Below are positions 35,858 to 39,834 of a stretch of DNA of 39,834 bases, one piece after another. Origin of the DNA: Bacteroidales bacterium. Its GTDB lineage: Bacteria; Bacteroidota; Bacteroidia; Bacteroidales; VadinHA17. Both the position numbers and the translations under genes were made by a program. The stretch lies in contig JAAYQC010000098.1 in NCBI GenBank assembly GCA_012519515.1, positions 1 through 39,834 of the forward strand, written 5' to 3'. Below the pieces are notes generated by a model that saw only the letters and a program-made list of their open reading frames with translations, made no database searches and had not been told where the DNA came from. Position 1 is the stretch's first letter, and each line of letters opens with the position of its first letter.

Positions 35858-37525
35858 TTATAGTTGCATAAAGGCCCAGGCAATAAATATGAGCAGACCG
35901 ACCATCACCCAGCTCAGGAAAAAACCAACCAGATCCTCCCTGTAGCGCCTGAAAAAGTTCTTCCACCTCTCCTTTTTCCTCCAACCCGGAAGATCGAGGA
36001 GCAGCAGATCGTCACCCGTCAGCTCACCATGGGGTTTAAGACCGTCGGGACCCAGATGGTCAGCATCTGATTTCCGCCTCATATTGTCGAAGAAGCCTTC
36101 TATCCTCTCCCTGTCTTCGGGCTTTGTAAGCAGGCTGACCAGCCAGAACACGAAGAATCCTGAAAGCATTGCCAGTCCGAAGGGTCCGGGCATCCACTTA
36201 TAAACAAGTACGAGTTCCCCGGTCGATATGTAATTTGCTGTATAGTAAACAATAAAAGATACCAGCACTGCAGCTGCGGCACCGTACCTGTTTGCCCTTT
36301 TCCAGATAATACCGCCAAGGAATATTATACCCATGAAAGCTGCAATTGTTTCCACAAAAAGAAATCCGTGAAGCACATTCTTCACCCCCAGTGCAAACAG
36401 GACAGCCATCAGGGATAATCCGAGCCCTGAGTAACGCCCCATCCACAGCAGCTTATTGTCGTCTGCTTCCGGATTGATGTATTTTTTATAAAGATTCTGA
36501 GTGAAAAGCGCACCGGTGTTCACCATGAAATTGGAGCACGACGACATATTTGCCGCCAGTATTGCGGCCAGCATCAGGCCTACAAGCCCCGGTACAAGGA
36601 GCACACTGCAGGCATAGCCGAATGCCATTTCCGGATCTGGGAGCTCAACTCCCTTTATTATAACCAGGGCGGCAACGACGAGACCGGTCATGGCCCAGCC
36701 TATGGTAATCAGTCTCTTTATCATTGATCCGAAAGTCTGGCCTATCCTTCCTGCCCTTTCGGTGTTTCCTGTTGCGCACATCGACACCATATGGGGTTGT
36801 GCAGTTATTCCGACAATACCATTCACTGCAAGCATCGCGATCGTGAAAGCGTCTATCCCGCTGGCGCTGTTGAACAAATCACAGAAATGATCTGGCAGGA
36901 GCTCCCTCATGGTATGAAATCCGCCCACTTCCCTGAGGCCAAGAGGAATAAGCATGATTGAAAGGATTATAATCAGGAACGACTGTATAAAGTCGGTGTA
37001 AGCCGCGGCGATAAGGCCTCCAGCGAAGCTGTATATTATAAAGGCCACTGTCATCGCGAGCACTATCGCGTTTGGCTTAAATAAATTTCCCGAAGCGACA
37101 GCGATAACCTTCGCTGCTCCCTGAAGCATGACACCCATGCTGAATACAAAGAATACTATTGCAAAGATTGAATATACAAGCCCCATTGATCTGCCATACC
37201 TGTCTTCTATAATCTCGCCCACGGTTGTACGCTCACTACGGCGGTAAAAGGGAGCAATAAGCCAGTAAAAGGGGGTTATGAGCATGTTTTTCCACTGGTA
37301 CCAGATCGTGGCAAATCCGTTACTGAATGTGGCGCCTGTCTGGGCTACGGGCATCTCGGCATGGGTCCCGACACCGAATGCCTGCCCAAGCATTATGTAC
37401 CACTTGAATTCTCTGTCGCCCCTGAAATAACTGTCACTGCTTTTTATTTTCCTGGAAATCCATATTCCGAATCCCGTTATCAGGACAAAATATCCTGTCA
37501 GAACTGCATAATCAAGTATTGCCAT
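35858..37525 (-). CDS. Sodium:solute symporter (SSS family), amino-sugar operon
   Basis: A 555-residue inner-membrane protein with about 13-14 helices of the LeuT-type SSS fold. Recognisable segments are SFAGGLIAAAYTDFIQSFLII (about residues 166-186), and the sodium-site region LAAILAANMSSCSNFMVNTG in the eighth-helix area. A charged loop and an extra terminal helix make up the C-terminus. It follows nagA by 14 bases and nagB further upstream, so the three genes form one operon. The likely cargo is an amino sugar or sialic acid-like compound, by context only. No kinase gene is in the window, so a non-phosphorylated substrate would need one encoded elsewhere. Confidence 0.88.
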   Translation of the reverse strand: MAILDYAVLTGYFVLITGFGIWISRKIKSSDSYFRGDREFKWYIMLGQAFGVGTHAEMPVAQTGATFSNGFATIWYQWKNMLITPFYWLIAPFYRRSERTTVGEIIEDRYGRSMGLVYSIFAIVFFVFSMGVMLQGAAKVIAVASGNLFKPNAIVLAMTVAFIIYSFAGGLIAAAYTDFIQSFLIIILSIMLIPLGLREVGGFHTMRELLPDHFCDLFNSASGIDAFTIAMLAVNGIVGITAQPHMVSMCATGNTERAGRIGQTFGSMIKRLITIGWAMTGLVVAALVIIKGVELPDPEMAFGYACSVLLVPGLVGLMLAAILAANMSSCSNFMVNTGALFTQNLYKKYINPEADDNKLLWMGRYSGLGLSLMAVLFALGVKNVLHGFLFVETIAAFMGIIFLGGIIWKRANRYGAAAAVLVSFIVYYTANYISTGELVLVYKWMPGPFGLAMLSGFFVFWLVSLLTKPEDRERIEGFFDNMRRKSDADHLGPDGLKPHGELTGDDLLLLDLPGWRKKERWKNFFRRYREDLVGFFLSWVMVGLLIFIAWAFMQL

Positions 37526-37539
37526 AAGGTTTTTCTGCT

Positions 37540-38709
37540 TCAGTTTTTACTCCCGGAGGAATTATCCTTTCCGTTAACGATTACTTTTTTTATTGACATC
37601 CTGTAGTCCTCCATCTGAAAAATGATCAGATCGGCACGCTTTCCGGGTTCGAGAGAGCCGCGGTCAGTAATCCTGCATGCCGCCGAAACATTCCTAGTGG
37701 CCAGGTCAATTGCCTCACCCATGGAATATCCAGTGAACTTCATCACATTCCCGACACCGTTTCTCAGAGGAAATGATGCTCCTGCCAGGCAATTCAGCAC
37801 CGGGTTCTTTATAAGTCCATCAGCGGAAAGAACGATATCGCTGCCGAGGAAGACATAATTGCCGGGGTCCATTCCAATGAAATGCGTTACATCAGAAACA
37901 AGGATAATATTACGGGGACCCTTAACCTTGCAGAACACCCTTACCTCCTCCGGAAGAAGATGATGCCCATCAGCTATTATTGAAGGAGTAAGCAGATCAC
38001 AGGCCAGCTGCGGCCAGATCGGGTTACGGTGACGGTCGATCAGGTTTGCACAGCCATTGCCGAGATGTGTTGAAAGACGTGCTCCCCGGTCAGCTGCTTC
38101 CATGATCTGATCTGCGGAGGCATTTGTATGCCCGATGGAGACAATAATATTCTGCCTGACGCAGCGGCCGATGAAATCCATGGCACCTTCAGCTCCGGGG
38201 CATACCGTAACCTGGCGTATATTCCCGGCTGCCGCATCCTGATATTGCATGAATTCATCCCACGAAGGTTTCCTTATGAATTCAAAGGGGTGGCAGCCGT
38301 AATAACCGGTCTCGGGAGATATGTAAGGCCCTTCGAGGTGAAATCCGGCAACTGAAGTTCTTACCTCCTCATCCTCCTGCAATGCCCTTGCCAGGTTTCT
38401 GAAAACCTTTACAAGCTTATCATGCGGGCCGGTAATCACAGTAGGAAAAAAAGTTGTCACCCCATCCGCCCTTATGGCATCTACAGCCATCCTTATCTTT
38501 CCTGTAGCGGCAGCAGGATCTGAGAAATCAACACCCCTGTAACCGTTGATCTGATTATCAATCAGTCCGGGAGCAACAAAAACATCATTTAGCTCTTCCG
38601 ACATCGGAATTTCATTAACCGAAGCGATCAGGCCGCCTCTGAATTTTATCCTGACCGGTTTGCCTGTTTCATAGTGAATGGCTGATACTTCTCCTGATCT
38701 TTCCATCAT
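37540..38709 (-). CDS. nagA: N-acetylglucosamine-6-phosphate deacetylase
   Basis: A 389-residue amidohydrolase with metal/catalytic motifs LEGPYIS (Glu 126), GHTNAS (His 194), THLGN (His 215) and VSDVTHF with catalytic Asp 273. It removes acetate from GlcNAc-6-phosphate to give GlcN-6-phosphate in the cytoplasm. The stretch after His 215 reads GCANLIDRHRNPIWPQLACD, which differs from the HREPG loop of E. coli NagA, so this is a divergent branch. It lies between nagB (33 bases upstream) and the symporter (14 bases downstream). Family assignment is strong; exact substrate is inferred from nagB context. Confidence 0.9.
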   Translation of the reverse strand: MMERSGEVSAIHYETGKPVRIKFRGGLIASVNEIPMSEELNDVFVAPGLIDNQINGYRGVDFSDPAAATGKIRMAVDAIRADGVTTFFPTVITGPHDKLVKVFRNLARALQEDEEVRTSVAGFHLEGPYISPETGYYGCHPFEFIRKPSWDEFMQYQDAAAGNIRQVTVCPGAEGAMDFIGRCVRQNIIVSIGHTNASADQIMEAADRGARLSTHLGNGCANLIDRHRNPIWPQLACDLLTPSIIADGHHLLPEEVRVFCKVKGPRNIILVSDVTHFIGMDPGNYVFLGSDIVLSADGLIKNPVLNCLAGASFPLRNGVGNVMKFTGYSMGEAIDLATRNVSAACRITDRGSLEPGKRADLIIFQMEDYRMSIKKVIVNGKDNSSGSKN

Positions 38710-38742
38710 TGATTATTTGTATCATTAGTCAACCAATGCCGT

Positions 38743-39477
38743 TCACAATCTGATAACCCCGCTTGCCGACTCCTTGTCGAGGAAAAGGTGCCAGTCGGGA
38801 TGTTGCTTCAGCATCGTGGCAGGTACCATTTTGCCGGGGCTTTCAGAAAAAGTCAGCCTGACAGCTTCTGCCTTAACCTTATGCGGCACTACCGAAATTA
38901 TTGTTTTACATTGCATTATCTGCCATACACTCATTGAAATCGCAGTTTCGGGAACCTCCTCAACCGACCCGAACCATCCCTCATTTACCTGCTGAAGTTT
39001 ACATTCCTTATTAAGCTTTACCCTGAAAAATGCCTCGCGGGTTTCGAGATCAGCCGGGGGATCATTGAACGCGATATGTCCGTTGACTCCTATCCCGATA
39101 ATACCAAGATCCACCGGTTTGTTTCTGAGTGAACTTGTCAGTTCATTTAGAAGTGTGTCAATATTCTTTTCCACATCTATGCTGTGAAATCGCTTCACGG
39201 CAACCAGGTTAATGAATCTCTCATAAAGGTACTTCCGGAAACTGGCCTTGTGGGTAATCGGGATCCCGATATACTCATCGAGATGAAAAACCTCAACTCT
39301 CTGCCAGTTAACATTCTCCCTTACCAGTTCCCTGAACATCTCAAACTGCGAACTGCCGGTTGAAACCACCATTCTTGCCTCTCCCCTGGCGGCAATTATT
39401 TCATTCAGTTTAGATGCAATCATACTGGCGGCTTCGGAGCCAAGCTCATTTGCATCGTTGGAAACATAAATCTTCAT
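38743..39477 (-). CDS. nagB: Glucosamine-6-phosphate deaminase
   Basis: A 244-residue cytoplasmic sugar isomerase-type enzyme. Motifs: STGSSQ (phosphate loop, about 39-44), VFHLDEY with base Asp 67 (E. coli Asp 72), and GIGVNGHIAFNDP with His 134 (E. coli His 143). Two relay residues differ from E. coli NagB: Asn 132 in place of Asp 141, and Asp 139 in place of Glu 148. It converts GlcN-6-phosphate to fructose-6-phosphate and ammonia, feeding glycolysis. It is the first gene of the nagB-nagA-symporter operon. The slightly short length and changed relay fit a divergent branch of the family; activity is probable, not certain. Confidence 0.88.
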   Translation of the reverse strand: MKIYVSNDANELGSEAASMIASKLNEIIAARGEARMVVSTGSSQFEMFRELVRENVNWQRVEVFHLDEYIGIPITHKASFRKYLYERFINLVAVKRFHSIDVEKNIDTLLNELTSSLRNKPVDLGIIGIGVNGHIAFNDPPADLETREAFFRVKLNKECKLQQVNEGWFGSVEEVPETAISMSVWQIMQCKTIISVVPHKVKAEAVRLTFSESPGKMVPATMLKQHPDWHLFLDKESASGVIRL

Positions 39478-39491
39478 ATCAATACTTATTT

Positions 39492-39499
39492 CAAATATA
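39492..39499 (-). promoter_or_regulatory. Candidate -7 element before nagB
   Basis: TATATTTG on the minus strand matches TAnnTTTG exactly and ends 14 bases before the nagB ATG. No TTG is at the -33 position. The AT-rich stretch is shared with the divergent DUF5916-type gene. Confidence 0.35.
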
Positions 39500-39628
39500 C
39501 ATCATCACAAAACCGGCACCCATAAAATGTGAAAAAACTCTAAAATCAAGATTTATCCGGCAAATGCATAAAATTAGAATTTAATATTAACAAAGCAATT
39601 CTTTATCTTCACCCAAATTTAAAATCCG

Positions 39629-39834
39629 ATGCCACGATTTACAACAATTTCTGTTATTATTCTACTGCTTTTTTCAGAAGCCTACGTCATGAGTCAGACA
39701 AGGGGCATTAACCGTGACAAGTACCGTATCTCTATCAGAAAAACCGACATTCCGATTAACATTGACGGGGTTCTGGATGAAGAACCATGGATGACTGCAG
39801 AAAGAACAACTGAATTTCAGCGTGTTACACCTAC
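39629..39834 (+). CDS. DUF5916/CBM9-like secreted protein, truncated by window end
   Basis: Only the first 68 codons are visible. It begins with a signal peptide (MPRFTTISVIILLLFS, cleavage near VMSQ) and continues with a segment whose INIDGVLDEEPWMTAE and TEFQRVTP parts match the N-terminal CBM9-like half typical of DUF5916 proteins. Those are large secreted or outer-membrane Bacteroidota proteins of unknown function. It is divergent from the nag operon, with 151 bases between the two starts. Confidence 0.75.
   Translation, partial: MPRFTTISVIILLLFSEAYVMSQTRGINRDKYRISIRKTDIPINIDGVLDEEPWMTAERTTEFQRVTP

Overview
The window looks like a chromosomal segment of a free-living, polymer-degrading member of the Bacteroidota (Bacteroidales/Marinilabiliales-like; this placement is inferred). 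The signs are a TonB-dependent receptor, secreted GH2 beta-galactosidases (one with a DUF4982-type tail), a DUF5916/CBM9-type protein, Tat- and lipoprotein-type export signals, almost no Shine-Dalgarno sequences, and several TAnnTTTG promoter elements of the Bacteroidota sigma factor. No rRNA, tRNA, CRISPR array, integrase or transposase was found.

Layout. 1-4.1 kb is AT-rich and sparsely coding. It holds a small lipoprotein and an MBOAT O-acyltransferase paired with an SGNH-like membrane protein, probably a polysaccharide O-acylation pair. 4.1-7.7 kb has an orphan membrane protein, a secreted ankyrin-repeat protein, and a secreted nitroreductase/CBM9-like pair. 7.8-10.0 kb is a compact two-gene unit: a subtilisin-like (S8) protease without a signal peptide and a small four-helix membrane protein. 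10.1-18.7 kb has two GH2 enzymes flanking an M1-type metallopeptidase; the first GH2 carries a LamG domain nested in its catalytic barrel. 18.9-21.8 kb is a TldD/PmbA pair in which TldD has a Tat signal. 21.8-30.2 kb is a leftward gene run: TonB-dependent receptor, stand-alone GMP-synthase-like ATP pyrophosphatase, class A penicillin-binding protein, a PQQ-type beta-propeller protein broken by a frameshift, and an AspT/YidE-type transporter. 30.4-35.7 kb has a PLP-dependent decarboxylase, an orphan HlyD-type adaptor, a small secreted protein, an OB-fold lipoprotein, a PepSY-TM protein and TatA. 35.9-39.5 kb is a leftward nagB-nagA-symporter operon for amino-sugar use. A truncated DUF5916-type gene runs off the right edge.

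Together the genes suggest a cell that trims galactosides, peptides and amino sugars outside the cytoplasm and takes in the products. The least conventional items are the signal-less S8 protease/four-helix membrane protein pair, the Tat-targeted TldD with an unsignalled PmbA partner, the GMP-synthase-like ATPase without a glutaminase domain, and the LamG-in-barrel galactosidase. All functions are read from sequence motifs only; no database search was run.
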